Source of the DNA: CAZAQK01 sp964535825
GTDB taxonomy: Bacteria; Pseudomonadota; Alphaproteobacteria; Rickettsiales; SXRF01
Direction of reading: 5' to 3'
Assembly (NCBI GenBank): GCA_964535825.1
Contig: CAZHUC010000002.1
Span: 271,696-335,695, forward strand
Length of the DNA: 64,000 nucleotides
The notes under the pieces: model-generated
What the model saw: only the letters and a program-made list of their open reading frames with translations
Databases searched by the model: none
Told to the model about the DNA's origin: nothing
Translations under genes and position numbers: made by a program
Shown: positions 50,415 to 59,587 of the stretch, one piece after another
Numbering within the stretch: position 1 is the first letter of the stretch
Layout: every line of letters begins with the position of its first letter

Positions 50415-51335
50415 ATGCCCATCAGACTGTTCTCTAAAACCCCACGTTTTGACTTCATGGGAAAACGAAACATAGGTTTTGCCGTATCAGGATTGTTGAC
50501 TATACTGGCCATTGCCATGGTGTTCACCAAAGGGCTGAATCTGGGCATCGATTTCACCGGCGGTATCCTGATGGAAATTCACACCGAAAAACCAGCAGAA
50601 CTTGCCAAGCTGCGCGACACATTCAACGCACAGGGTTTTGGCAATATCTCGCTGCAGGACATGGGCGATGCAAACAGTTTGATGATCCGTGTACAGGTGG
50701 GAGAAACCGACGAGCAATCCAAAGTAGTAGCCAAGATAAAAGACATTCTTTCCGCGGAACTCGGCAGCGGCATTGATTACCGCAAAATAGATTTCGTAGG
50801 GCCAACAGTAGGTGACGAGTTGGTTGAAGCAGGTATCATGGCCGTGCTCTTCTCATTCGCGGCTATCATGGTGTATGTGTGGTTCAGGTTCGAATGGCAA
50901 TATGGCGCGGGTGCAATTCTTGCGCTTATCCATGACAGTGTCATGGTGGTAGGCTTCTTTGCATTCACACAGCTCGATTTCGGATTACCAGCGGTGGCCG
51001 CCATTCTCACTATCATAGGCTATTCCATCAATGACTCGGTGGTGATCTACGACCGTATCCGCGAAAATATGCGCCGCTTCAAGAAAATGGAAGTATTCGA
51101 TCTTTTGAATGTCAGTGTTAATGAAACGCTTTCGCGTACCATCCTTACTGCCTCTACCACATTCCTTTCTGCGATTGCGCTTACCGTATTCGGTGGCGAT
51201 GTGATCCTGTCCTTCTCCGCAGCTATGGCATTCGGTGTCGTGGTAGGAACATACTCATCCATATATATCTCTGCACCGGCACTGTACTACATGAACATCC
51301 GTGACTCTGTGCAACCAGAACAGGCAACGGCCTAA
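50415..51335 (+). CDS. secF: Protein translocase subunit SecF
   Basis: SecF pairs with SecD to drive the late steps of Sec export by proton force. The 306-residue protein has the D-F-T-G-G start (G-I-D-F-T-G-G-I-L-M-E-I), a first periplasmic domain, and the six-helix core with G-Y-S-I-N-D-S-V-V-I-Y-D-R-I-R-E-N. secD and yajC, which normally precede it, are not here; secF follows nfu instead. Its stop shares a base with the MaoC start. Confidence 0.95.
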   Translation: MPIRLFSKTPRFDFMGKRNIGFAVSGLLTILAIAMVFTKGLNLGIDFTGGILMEIHTEKPAELAKLRDTFNAQGFGNISLQDMGDANSLMIRVQVGETDEQSKVVAKIKDILSAELGSGIDYRKIDFVGPTVGDELVEAGIMAVLFSFAAIMVYVWFRFEWQYGAGAILALIHDSVMVVGFFAFTQLDFGLPAVAAILTIIGYSINDSVVIYDRIRENMRRFKKMEVFDLLNVSVNETLSRTILTASTTFLSAIALTVFGGDVILSFSAAMAFGVVVGTYSSIYISAPALYYMNIRDSVQPEQATA

Positions 51336-51769
51336 TGAAACATCCAGAGCTTTACGGATATTTCTTTGAAGACCTGAAAATTGGCTTAAGTGCCACGGTA
51401 AGTCGTACCATTACCGAGACCGACCTGCGTAACTTTTCCGGCGTTTCAGGTGACACCAACCCTATGCACCTGAATGAGGAATTCGCGCGTGCCACACAGT
51501 TCGGCGGCTGCATCGTGCATGGCATGCTTACTGCCAGCCTGATCTCTGCGGTCATTGGTACAAAATTGCCAGGGCCGGGATGCATCTATATGGGGCAGAC
51601 ACTTAAATTCCTAGCACCGGTTCGTGTAGGTGACACAGTATACGCCACAGGCACAGTGAAGGAGCTTATTCCGGCAAAACATCGTGCCATACTGGAAACC
51701 AAATGCACCGTGGGCAACACGGTGGTCATTGAAGGAGAGGCGACGATTAAAGTGCCTTCCAGATCATGA
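51335..51769 (+). CDS. MaoC-family (R)-specific enoyl hydratase
   Basis: Hot-dog-fold hydratase, likely acting on enoyl-CoA. The 144-residue protein shows the catalytic S-G-D-T-N-P-M-H-L (the Asp/His of the hydratase-2 motif), F-G-G-C-I-V-H-G-M-L and the G-P-G-C-I-Y-M-G-Q-T strand. The PhaJ-like short form; its role here (fatty-acid or PHA-related) is not shown. The start overlaps secF by one base (TAATG), and the next gene begins 1 nt after its stop. Confidence 0.88.
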   Translation: MKHPELYGYFFEDLKIGLSATVSRTITETDLRNFSGVSGDTNPMHLNEEFARATQFGGCIVHGMLTASLISAVIGTKLPGPGCIYMGQTLKFLAPVRVGDTVYATGTVKELIPAKHRAILETKCTVGNTVVIEGEATIKVPSRS

Positions 51770-51770
51770 T

Positions 51771-52697
51771 ATGCGCATTATCCGCGATGTAACAACAACA
51801 CCGGCAGAGTGGAAACATACCGTTCTTGCTTTGGGTAATTTTGATGGCATGCATAAGGGACATACGACCCTTATCAGTGAATGTGTGGCGCTTGCCAAAA
51901 AACTTGGAACTAAGCCGGCCGTACTGACATTTGAACCTCATCCACGGGAATTTTTTTCGCCTGAAAAGAAGCCGGTATCAATTTACACCTTCCGCCAGAA
52001 GGTCGAGCATCTGGGAAGAATGGGGATCGAGTGCATCTTTGCGCTGCGTTTTGACAACAAACTGGCAGCCACCAGTGCACATGATTTTATCCATCAGATA
52101 CTTGGGCAATCATTGTCTATAAAACATGTACTGACCGGATATAATTTTGCCTTCGGCAAGGGCAGGGCAGGCAATACAGATTTTCTGAAGCAGGAAGCAC
52201 AGACACTTGGATTTGGCGTGAGCATCATGCCGGCTGTGCAGGATAAGGATGAGACCATCTCTACTTCTGCCATACGCGCGGCGCTGGCAAAGGGCGACAT
52301 CCAGAAAGCCTCGCATCTTTTGGGCCATGCGTATTTTCTTGAAGGGCATGTGTGCCATGGCCACAAGCGCGGGCAAAGCATCGGATTCCCAACGGCCAAT
52401 CTGCGTATGCATCATTTATGCCCGCCACGTTTTGGTGTGTATGCCGTGCGCATACTGGTAGATGGTGCATGGCATGACGGTATCGCCAATATCGGCGTGC
52501 GGCCAACTTTTGGCCAGAATGCGCCCGTGCTTGAAGTGCACATATTCGATGTGAATAAAGATATTTACGGCAAACGTATACGCGTGGAATTCATAGAATT
52601 CATCCGTGGCGAACAAACATTCACCGGCATTGATGCGCTGCGCTTACAGATCGCATCCGATATTGCGCAGGTCAGACAACGCAAGGTATCCGCATGA
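51771..52697 (+). CDS. ribF: Bifunctional riboflavin kinase / FAD synthetase
   Basis: RibF makes FMN from riboflavin and then FAD. The 308-residue protein has the N-terminal adenylyltransferase domain with N-F-D-G-M-H-K-G-H and S-T-S-A-I-R, and the C-terminal flavokinase domain with G-H-K-R-G-Q-S-I-G-F-P-T-A-N. The ATG at 51771 follows the MaoC stop by one base; a 29-codon upstream extension into maoC is rejected. Overlaps lspA by 4 nt. Confidence 0.95.
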   Translation: MRIIRDVTTTPAEWKHTVLALGNFDGMHKGHTTLISECVALAKKLGTKPAVLTFEPHPREFFSPEKKPVSIYTFRQKVEHLGRMGIECIFALRFDNKLAATSAHDFIHQILGQSLSIKHVLTGYNFAFGKGRAGNTDFLKQEAQTLGFGVSIMPAVQDKDETISTSAIRAALAKGDIQKASHLLGHAYFLEGHVCHGHKRGQSIGFPTANLRMHHLCPPRFGVYAVRILVDGAWHDGIANIGVRPTFGQNAPVLEVHIFDVNKDIYGKRIRVEFIEFIRGEQTFTGIDALRLQIASDIAQVRQRKVSA

Positions 52698-53209
52698 CGC
52701 AGGCAAGACGACTTTCTGTGATCACCGGCCTGCTTGTGGCCATTTTGCTGTTCGGTTGTGACCAGTGGAGCAAATGGTACATGATGACGGTCATGGATCT
52801 GCCGAATCGCCCTCCGATCGAAGTGACATCCTTCTTCAACCTAGTTACCGTGTGGAATCAGGGGGTGAGCTTCGGCATGTTCGCATCACATAACCAGCCG
52901 CTGATATTGATCGCGGTCGCAAGTATCATCACCGTTATACTTCTGGTCTGGCTGACACGAAATGAATCCCGCCTGGTGGCCATTGCGCTCGGGCTGGTGA
53001 TCGGCGGCGCGACCGGGAACATCATAGACCGCATTAACTTTGGTAAAGTATTTGATTTCCTTGATTTTCATATTGCGGATATACACTGGCCTGCGTTTAA
53101 TATTGCCGATAGTGGAGTTGTCATAGGGGTTGTACTTTTATGTATCCACAGTATGTTCTTTGAAGTGCAAAAACCTAGTAAGGAAAATTCCAATGAAGCC
53201 TCTGCATAG
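52694..53209 (+). CDS. lspA: Lipoprotein signal peptidase LspA
   Basis: LspA cleaves prolipoprotein signal peptides after lipidation. The 171-residue protein has four membrane helices and the catalytic aspartates in G-N-I-I-D-R-I and F-N-I-A-D-S-G. Overlaps ribF (4 nt) and the lipoprotein gene that follows (17 nt), a tight coupling of enzyme and substrate. Confidence 0.96.
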   Translation: MTQARRLSVITGLLVAILLFGCDQWSKWYMMTVMDLPNRPPIEVTSFFNLVTVWNQGVSFGMFASHNQPLILIAVASIITVILLVWLTRNESRLVAIALGLVIGGATGNIIDRINFGKVFDFLDFHIADIHWPAFNIADSGVVIGVVLLCIHSMFFEVQKPSKENSNEASA

Positions 53210-53816
53210 CGTTGTTCTACCTGTGGTTTTTTCTGCCGCATTGCTTACTGCCTGTCAGAGCAATAGCGTTCGCGATCTGGTGGGGCTTGATAAATCAGCA
53301 CCGGATGAATTTCGCGTGGTATCGCGTCCGCCGCTTTCTGTGCCGCCACAATTCAACCTCCGCCCGCCGGGAGATACCAGTGGCAGCGCTCCGAACACTG
53401 CGCCTGCCCATGTTAAAGCGCAGAGCCTTATCCTGAATGATGGCGAGGGCAATACCTATGAACTGCCAGCACCGAATGCAGACACCGCGGTTGTTCCTGT
53501 TACCATCACCAGTCAGCAACCGGCTAACAGCGCAGAATCACAGTTCCTCAAGAATGCTGGCGCTGATGTAGCCGACAGCTCCGTGCGCCGTGCACTGGAA
53601 GAAGAAAAGATCAACAGACAGCTCGAGAAGGAAGAGTCAAGCTGGTGGGATTCAATATCAATGTGGGAAAAGAAAGAACCTATTGTTGATGCAAAAAAAG
53701 AATCTGAGCGCATCAAGAAGAATACCGAAGAAGGCAAGCCGGCCAATGATGGTGATGTCGCTGAAACGAAAGATAAAGACCGCGGCGTGCTTGGGCGCAT
53801 CTTCGGAGATTGGTAA
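53193..53816 (+). CDS. DUF3035 family lipoprotein
   Basis: An alphaproteobacterial lipoprotein family; DUF3035 members have been proposed as BAM-complex accessories, which I do not claim here. The 207-residue product has a lipobox L-L-T-A-C (Cys21), then P-D-E-F-R-V-V-S-R-P-P-L and P-P-Q-F-N-L-R-P-P, and a charged, coiled C-terminus. The ATG at 53193 has an AAGGAAA box and is inside the end of lspA; an upstream 21-codon extension in the lspA frame region is rejected. Confidence 0.88.
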   Translation: MKPLHSVVLPVVFSAALLTACQSNSVRDLVGLDKSAPDEFRVVSRPPLSVPPQFNLRPPGDTSGSAPNTAPAHVKAQSLILNDGEGNTYELPAPNADTAVVPVTITSQQPANSAESQFLKNAGADVADSSVRRALEEEKINRQLEKEESSWWDSISMWEKKEPIVDAKKESERIKKNTEEGKPANDGDVAETKDKDRGVLGRIFGDW

Positions 53817-55183
53817 TGTCCGTTTCCAGATCCAGCCTGCGTAGCGCACTGACCGCACTGGTGTTTCTTGGCTCATGGCTTCCGGCACATGCAGCGCTCG
53901 TAGTCGAGCAGTTCACACTGGATAACGGCATGGAAGTGATCGTGCTACCGAACCATCGCGTGCCAGCGGTAAGCCATATGCTCTGGTTTCGCGTAGGAGC
54001 AGCCGATGACCCGCTGGGAAAATCGGGGCTCGCCCATTACCTCGAGCACATGATGTTCAAAGGTACGCGTAATTATAAATCCGGTGAATATGCTGACATC
54101 ATTGCTCGTCATGGTGGTCAGCAAAATGCATTCACGGGTAATGATGCCACCTCATATTTCGTAAATATCGCCAAAGAAAATCTGCCGCTGGTCATGCAGA
54201 TGGAAGCAGACCGTGTGCGCGGCCTTACACCAAGCGACGAAGATGCTACCAAAGAAAGATCGGTCATTATTGAAGAGCGCCGTGAACGCACCGAGAATAA
54301 TCCGCAAGCGTTGCTGGATGAACAAATGGGCGCAATACTTTATCGCCATCATCCATATCGCATTCCGGTGATCGGCTGGATGCACGAGATGGAAGGCCTG
54401 ACAAAGCAAGATGCGCTTGATTTCCACAAAGCCTATTATCATGCAAGCAACAGCATCCTGATCGTCAGCGGCGACATCACCGCAAGTGAACTGAAGCCAA
54501 TGGCGGAAAAATATTACGGCAATCTGCCGAAGATGAAAACTCCAACGCGCAACTGGGTATCAGAACCACCACAGCGTGCTGCACGTCATATCACCTTACA
54601 TCACACAAATGTGAAGCAGCCGGAATGGACACGCAGCTACATGACATCCAGCTTCAATAGCGGTGATAAAACAAAAGCACTGCCGATCTTTCTGGTGTCT
54701 CAGTTGCTCGGTGGTGGCAAGACCAGCCACCTATACCAGACCATTGTGGTGGAGAAAAAATTGGCCTCTGCGGTCGGCACGTCATATAACGGTTTTAGCA
54801 TCGGGCCTGCAGAGTTCATTATCTCTGCAACACCGGAACATGGCGTATCGCTGGAAACACTGGAAGCGGCGATCGATGCAGAGCTTAAGAATGTACACAC
54901 ACATGGCTTCAAGGAAGCCGATATAGCCAGAGCGAAAATACTGCTTAAGGCCGAATCTGTCTATACGCGGGATGGGCTTTCTTCCATGGCGCGCATTATG
55001 GGATGGGTTCGTATCGCCGGGCTGAGCGCTGATTATTTTGAGCGTTGGGATAGCATGATAGATGCCATCAAGACCGATCAAATAAATGATGCCGCGAATC
55101 ATGTGCTGAATGCTGACGCCTCGGTCACTGGCTGGTTGTTGCCTGATGCTGCAAAACCCAAAGAGGAAATGAGCGCACAATGA
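53816..55183 (+). CDS. M16-family zinc metallopeptidase (active)
   Basis: A periplasmic zinc peptidase of the pitrilysin group. The 455-residue protein has a signal peptide (ends P-A-H-A), the inverted zinc motif H-Y-L-E-H (His74, Glu77, His78) and a downstream Glu in the E-E-R-R-E-R-T-E block. It shares one base with the upstream stop. The partner that follows by 4-nt overlap lacks the motif, as in the typical heterodimer. Confidence 0.92.
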   Translation: MSVSRSSLRSALTALVFLGSWLPAHAALVVEQFTLDNGMEVIVLPNHRVPAVSHMLWFRVGAADDPLGKSGLAHYLEHMMFKGTRNYKSGEYADIIARHGGQQNAFTGNDATSYFVNIAKENLPLVMQMEADRVRGLTPSDEDATKERSVIIEERRERTENNPQALLDEQMGAILYRHHPYRIPVIGWMHEMEGLTKQDALDFHKAYYHASNSILIVSGDITASELKPMAEKYYGNLPKMKTPTRNWVSEPPQRAARHITLHHTNVKQPEWTRSYMTSSFNSGDKTKALPIFLVSQLLGGGKTSHLYQTIVVEKKLASAVGTSYNGFSIGPAEFIISATPEHGVSLETLEAAIDAELKNVHTHGFKEADIARAKILLKAESVYTRDGLSSMARIMGWVRIAGLSADYFERWDSMIDAIKTDQINDAANHVLNADASVTGWLLPDAAKPKEEMSAQ

Positions 55184-56508
55184 AAAATCTTTTCGTATCT
55201 GCACTGTTTCTTTCTCTAAGCATCGCTCCTGCCTACGCCGTTGAAGTGAAAGAGGTCACGAGCGAAAGCGGTATCAAAGCATGGCTGGTAGAAGAACATG
55301 CGCTACCGCTCATCGCCGTCAAGATCGCATTCAAAGACAGTGGCAATGCCTATGATCTTCCCGGCAAGGAAGGCCGCGCCAACATTATGGCCGCCATGCT
55401 GACCGAAGGTGCGGGCGATATGGATGCCCGCCAGTTCAGCGAAGCGATCGAATCCCGTGCGATCGCACTTGAGGCTGCCGTTGAGGAAGATAATTTCCAT
55501 GTCTCCATGGAAACGCTCAGCGAGCATGCTGAAACCGCATTCTCGTATCTTGCACTGGCATTGACCAGCGCTCGCTTTGATTCTGATGCCATGGATCGTA
55601 CGCGCCGCCAGATGCAGTCCATACTGGCACAACAGGAACAAAGTCCCGGTTATCAATTGATGCAGGCGTGGCAACAATCTGCATTCCCTGGCCACCCGTA
55701 TAGCAATCCGATGGTCGGCACTAAAAAAAGTATCGCTGGCATCAGTAAAGATGATCTGAAATTTTACCAGAGCCATTTCCTGACGCGTGAGAACATGGTG
55801 ATCGCAGTGGTTGGCGATATCACGCCGGATGCACTCAAGCGCTTGCTTGATGACCAGTTAGCCAACCTACCCGCGACCTATGCACCTGATACCAAAGTGA
55901 CGGATACAAAAGTAGCAGCAGGAACATCACCACAGACCGTATCTTTTGATATTCCACAAACCATGATCATGTTCGGCCTACCTGCACTCAAGCGCTCTGA
56001 CCCAGAGTATTACAGCGCGCATGTGATGAACCATATCCTTGGTGGTGGCGGCACACTGAACTCAAAACTAGGCAAAGCACTGCGTGGTGAACGCGGCCTT
56101 ACATATGGTGTTGGTACATATCTTGACCCCGCACCACACGGCCAATCCTGGCGCGGACGTTTTTCGACGCGCAACGAAGAAGCAGGAAAAGCGCTCGCTG
56201 TGTTGAATGAAACCTTGAAGAAATTTTCTGAAGGTGACATCAGCCAGGCAGATCTGGATGATGCCAAGAAATTCATAATGGGTTCATTTGTGCTGAATCT
56301 GGATAGTAATGCAGATGTTGCTAACTTCCTGCTCACCATGCAATTGCAGGATCTGGGCATGGATTATCTGAACCGCCGCAACGAATATATGCAGGCGGTC
56401 ACACTTGACGATGTAAAGCAAAGCGCAAAGAAACTCATCACTCCGGATAGCTTACTCTTGGTCATGGTCGGCAAACCGGTGCTGGATAAAACGGATACGA
56501 CCCAATGA
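55180..56508 (+). CDS. M16-family peptidase-like subunit (zinc motif missing)
   Basis: The 442-residue protein is exported (signal M-K-N-L-F-V-S-A-L-F-L-S-L-S through A-Y-A) and has the two M16 domains (for example G-G-G-G-T-L-N-S-K-L-G-K-A-L-R). At the place of H-x-x-E-H it reads N-I-M-A-A-M-L, so it should be catalytically silent and act as the structural half of the pair with the preceding gene. Overlaps pgi by 4 nt. Confidence 0.9.
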   Translation: MKNLFVSALFLSLSIAPAYAVEVKEVTSESGIKAWLVEEHALPLIAVKIAFKDSGNAYDLPGKEGRANIMAAMLTEGAGDMDARQFSEAIESRAIALEAAVEEDNFHVSMETLSEHAETAFSYLALALTSARFDSDAMDRTRRQMQSILAQQEQSPGYQLMQAWQQSAFPGHPYSNPMVGTKKSIAGISKDDLKFYQSHFLTRENMVIAVVGDITPDALKRLLDDQLANLPATYAPDTKVTDTKVAAGTSPQTVSFDIPQTMIMFGLPALKRSDPEYYSAHVMNHILGGGGTLNSKLGKALRGERGLTYGVGTYLDPAPHGQSWRGRFSTRNEEAGKALAVLNETLKKFSEGDISQADLDDAKKFIMGSFVLNLDSNADVANFLLTMQLQDLGMDYLNRRNEYMQAVTLDDVKQSAKKLITPDSLLLVMVGKPVLDKTDTTQ

Positions 56509-57767
56509 GCAGCACTGCACATCACTCCATTCAGGATTGCTTCCATGTGCTTGATAAGGCGATCTATGAGAAGCATCTGGCGAAATTATCCGCAGCACTG
56601 CCTTCTATAACCTCCGAGAAATGCAGGCTCACATCTGCGCTACTTGCTCTGCCGTTTGCGCAAAATGACATTAGCGCGATCAAAAAACATGCTGAGAATA
56701 TACGCAAGGATTTCTCCCATGTGGTCGTGATAGGTTCAGGCGGTTCAGGTTTAAGTGGCAGGATGCTCGCGCAAATGGCATCACCTGTGACATCACCTTT
56801 CTTGCATTTTCTGGAGAACATCGACCCTGAATTGATGGACAGCATGCTTGCTTCCATCGATTGCAAAAGAAGCTGCTTTATCATCATCAGCAAATCCGGC
56901 GGCACGGCGGAAACCATAAGTCAGTTCTATGCGCTGGTGCACCACATGAAGCCACTCGTGGGCGAACAGAATATCGGCAAACATTTCGTTGTTATCACCA
57001 TGCCGGATGAAAACCCCCTGCAAAAAAGCGCCGCGCAGTATGGCATGATCATCCTCGATCACCCTGCGGATATTGGTGGCAGATTCTCTGCGCTAACCGC
57101 TGTTGGACTGTTACCTGCTGCGCTCGCAGGCCTTGATATCAAAGCACTGCGTGATGGTGCGGCATCTGTTGTATCAGCGATGAAATCATCAAAAGACTGC
57201 TCTGCATTTGCGCCAGCGCAAGGAGCTGCGGTGCAATATGCTGCGATGGAAAGTGGCAGGAATATCTCTGTCATGTTGCCATATAGTGAACGCCTGTGCG
57301 GACTCTCCGCATGGTACAGGCAAAGCTGGGCAGAAAGCCTCGGCAAGGATGGCAAAGGCACAACGCCCATACGCGCCGTTGGCAGCACCGACCAGCACAG
57401 CCAGCTGCAACTTTATTTGAGTGGCCCGAAAGATAAATTATTTACCCTCATCACCTGCAAGCGCAGAGGCACAGGCCTTCCCATTCATGCACCCAAGGAT
57501 ATGACCTATTTGAATGGAAAAACCCTGGGCGATGTGATGGAAGCAGAACAGCGTGCTACGATAGCAACGCTCATTCACAGTAAATGCCCTGTGCGCCATA
57601 TTGCTTTAGACAGGCTCAGTGAATATGAGATGGGTGCATTGCTCATGCACTTCATGCTGGAGATCGTGTTCATGGCCAAACTACTCGATGTCAATCCGTT
57701 CGATCAGCCCGCCGTGGAAGAAGGTAAGATTCTGGCACGCGACTACCTGCTGGGCAAAAACATATGA
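56505..57767 (+). CDS. pgi: Glucose-6-phosphate isomerase
   Basis: Interconverts glucose-6-P and fructose-6-P. The 420-residue protein has G-S-G-G-S-G-L-S-G-R-M-L, the sugar-phosphate site S-K-S-G-G-T-A-E-T, D-I-G-G-R-F-S-A-L-T-A-V-G and D-Q-H-S-Q-L-Q-L-Y. It is much shorter than the classical enzyme (about 550), but this short alphaproteobacterial form is known. Overlaps mutL by 4 nt. Confidence 0.9.
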   Translation: MSSTAHHSIQDCFHVLDKAIYEKHLAKLSAALPSITSEKCRLTSALLALPFAQNDISAIKKHAENIRKDFSHVVVIGSGGSGLSGRMLAQMASPVTSPFLHFLENIDPELMDSMLASIDCKRSCFIIISKSGGTAETISQFYALVHHMKPLVGEQNIGKHFVVITMPDENPLQKSAAQYGMIILDHPADIGGRFSALTAVGLLPAALAGLDIKALRDGAASVVSAMKSSKDCSAFAPAQGAAVQYAAMESGRNISVMLPYSERLCGLSAWYRQSWAESLGKDGKGTTPIRAVGSTDQHSQLQLYLSGPKDKLFTLITCKRRGTGLPIHAPKDMTYLNGKTLGDVMEAEQRATIATLIHSKCPVRHIALDRLSEYEMGALLMHFMLEIVFMAKLLDVNPFDQPAVEEGKILARDYLLGKNI

Positions 57768-59587
57768 ATGCCATACGCATATTGCCACCAACCCTTATCA
57801 ATCGTATCGCCGCCGGTGAAGTAATAGAACGTCCGGCGTCGGTCATAAAAGAATTAGTGGAAAATGCAATCGATGCGGGTAGCACGCGTGTCGATATCAT
57901 GCTGGAGCAGGCGGGTAAGAACCGTATCATCGTTGAAGATAATGGAAACGGCATGAGCCGCGAAGAACTTAGCCTTGCATTGCAGCGGCATGCTACATCC
58001 AAGCTCCCTTCCGATGATCTGCTCAATATCAATTTCCTTGGCTTCCGTGGTGAGGCACTACCTTCTATTGCCTCGGTAAGCCGCATGACGGTAAGCAGCC
58101 GCAAACGAGATTCGAAGGATGCATGGATGTTGCGTATCGAGGCGGGTGATGTATTTGAGGCAGAGCCGACTTCTCTGATGCAAGGCACACGCATCGAAGT
58201 GCGTGATCTTTTCTATGCAACGCCGGCGCGTCTTAAATTTCTGAAAACTGACCGCACCGAGATACAACAGGCCGTTGATATCGTATCGCGTTTGTCTATG
58301 GCGCACCCGGGGGTTTCTTTCTCCTTGATTTCTGATGGCAAACAAATGCTGATGCTTGACGGCACACAAGGCAACCTGCTCGATAAACGTACGCACCGTC
58401 TTGGTAAGTTGATGGGTAAAGATTTCATCGAGAATGCCCTGCCACTGGATAACACGCGAGAAGGCCTGCATCTCACAGGGTTCGCTGCACTTCCCACCTA
58501 TAACCGCGGCACTTCGGCTGAACAATATCTGTTCGTCAATGGCCGCCCCGTGCGTGACCGCTTGTTGCTTGGGGCGATAAAAGGCGCGTATCAGGATGTG
58601 CTGGCACATGACCGCCACCCGGTTGTGGTGTTATTCCTTGATGTTCCCGCCAGCGATGTGGATGTGAATGTACACCCGGCGAAGGCGGAGGTACGCTTCC
58701 GTGACAGCAGCATGGTGCGCGGACTTATGGTCGGCGGCATCAAGCATGCATTGTCAGAAGCAGGATTCAGAGCATCTTCCACGGTAGCGACCGAGGCCTT
58801 GCAGAGATTCTCAGCAGGCGGAGGTGGCGCGATGCCGCAATATGCCTATATGCCATCAGCACACAGTGCATATCCTGCCATAAATGAGCATACGCCGCGT
58901 GATTTTCAGGCACAGCCCACCATGCCGTCACTCATGTCTGGCCAATCCTTGCCCCCGATGGCTAAGCCAACTGATGCCGCACAGAGTGCAATCGATTATA
59001 CGGCCTATCCGCTGGGAGCAGCGCGTTGCCAGATACACCAGACCTATATTGTGGCTGAGACACAGAATGGCATGGTGGTCGTAGATCAGCATGCAGCGCA
59101 TGAGCGGCTGGTGCATGAGCGCATGAAAGCAGATCTGGCGGCAAAGGGCGTAGCAAGGCAGCAATTATTAATTCCTGAGATCGTTACTCTCAACGAATCG
59201 CTTGCTGAATGTCTGCTTTCACGACAAAATGAGCTTCAGGAATTTGGTCTGGTGATCGAGGCATTTGGCGCAGATACCATTATGGTTCGGGAAACACCGG
59301 CCATGCTCGGAGAGATGAATGTAAAGTCAATGATCCAGGAACTGGCAGACAACATACGCGAATTCGGTGAAACGCTTGCGCTTAAAGACAGTATCGAGCG
59401 CATGAGCGGCACAATGGCGTGTCACGGCAGCGTGCGCGCTGGCCGTGTGCTTTCTATCCCTGAAATGAATGCCTTGCTGCGTCAGATGGAACAAACCCCG
59501 CTTTCCGGCCAGTGCAACCACGGACGCCCCACCTATATCGAGCTAAGCCGCAAGGATATAGAGATATTATTCGGGAGGCGTGGATGA
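57764..59587 (+). CDS. mutL: DNA mismatch repair protein MutL
   Basis: MutL links mismatch recognition to strand removal. The 607-residue protein has the GHKL ATPase start (L-I-N-R-I-A-A-G-E-V-I-E-R-P and E-L-V-E-N-A-I-D-A-G), a proline-rich linker and a C-terminal domain with D-Q-H-A-A-H-E-R-L-V-H-E from residue 441, the zinc-dependent endonuclease motif DQHA(X)2E(X)4E, plus A-C-H-G and C-N-H-G-R-P-T. It should therefore nick DNA itself, without MutH. It overlaps the next gene by 4 nt. Confidence 0.96.
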   Translation: MNAIRILPPTLINRIAAGEVIERPASVIKELVENAIDAGSTRVDIMLEQAGKNRIIVEDNGNGMSREELSLALQRHATSKLPSDDLLNINFLGFRGEALPSIASVSRMTVSSRKRDSKDAWMLRIEAGDVFEAEPTSLMQGTRIEVRDLFYATPARLKFLKTDRTEIQQAVDIVSRLSMAHPGVSFSLISDGKQMLMLDGTQGNLLDKRTHRLGKLMGKDFIENALPLDNTREGLHLTGFAALPTYNRGTSAEQYLFVNGRPVRDRLLLGAIKGAYQDVLAHDRHPVVVLFLDVPASDVDVNVHPAKAEVRFRDSSMVRGLMVGGIKHALSEAGFRASSTVATEALQRFSAGGGGAMPQYAYMPSAHSAYPAINEHTPRDFQAQPTMPSLMSGQSLPPMAKPTDAAQSAIDYTAYPLGAARCQIHQTYIVAETQNGMVVVDQHAAHERLVHERMKADLAAKGVARQQLLIPEIVTLNESLAECLLSRQNELQEFGLVIEAFGADTIMVRETPAMLGEMNVKSMIQELADNIREFGETLALKDSIERMSGTMACHGSVRAGRVLSIPEMNALLRQMEQTPLSGQCNHGRPTYIELSRKDIEILFGRRG

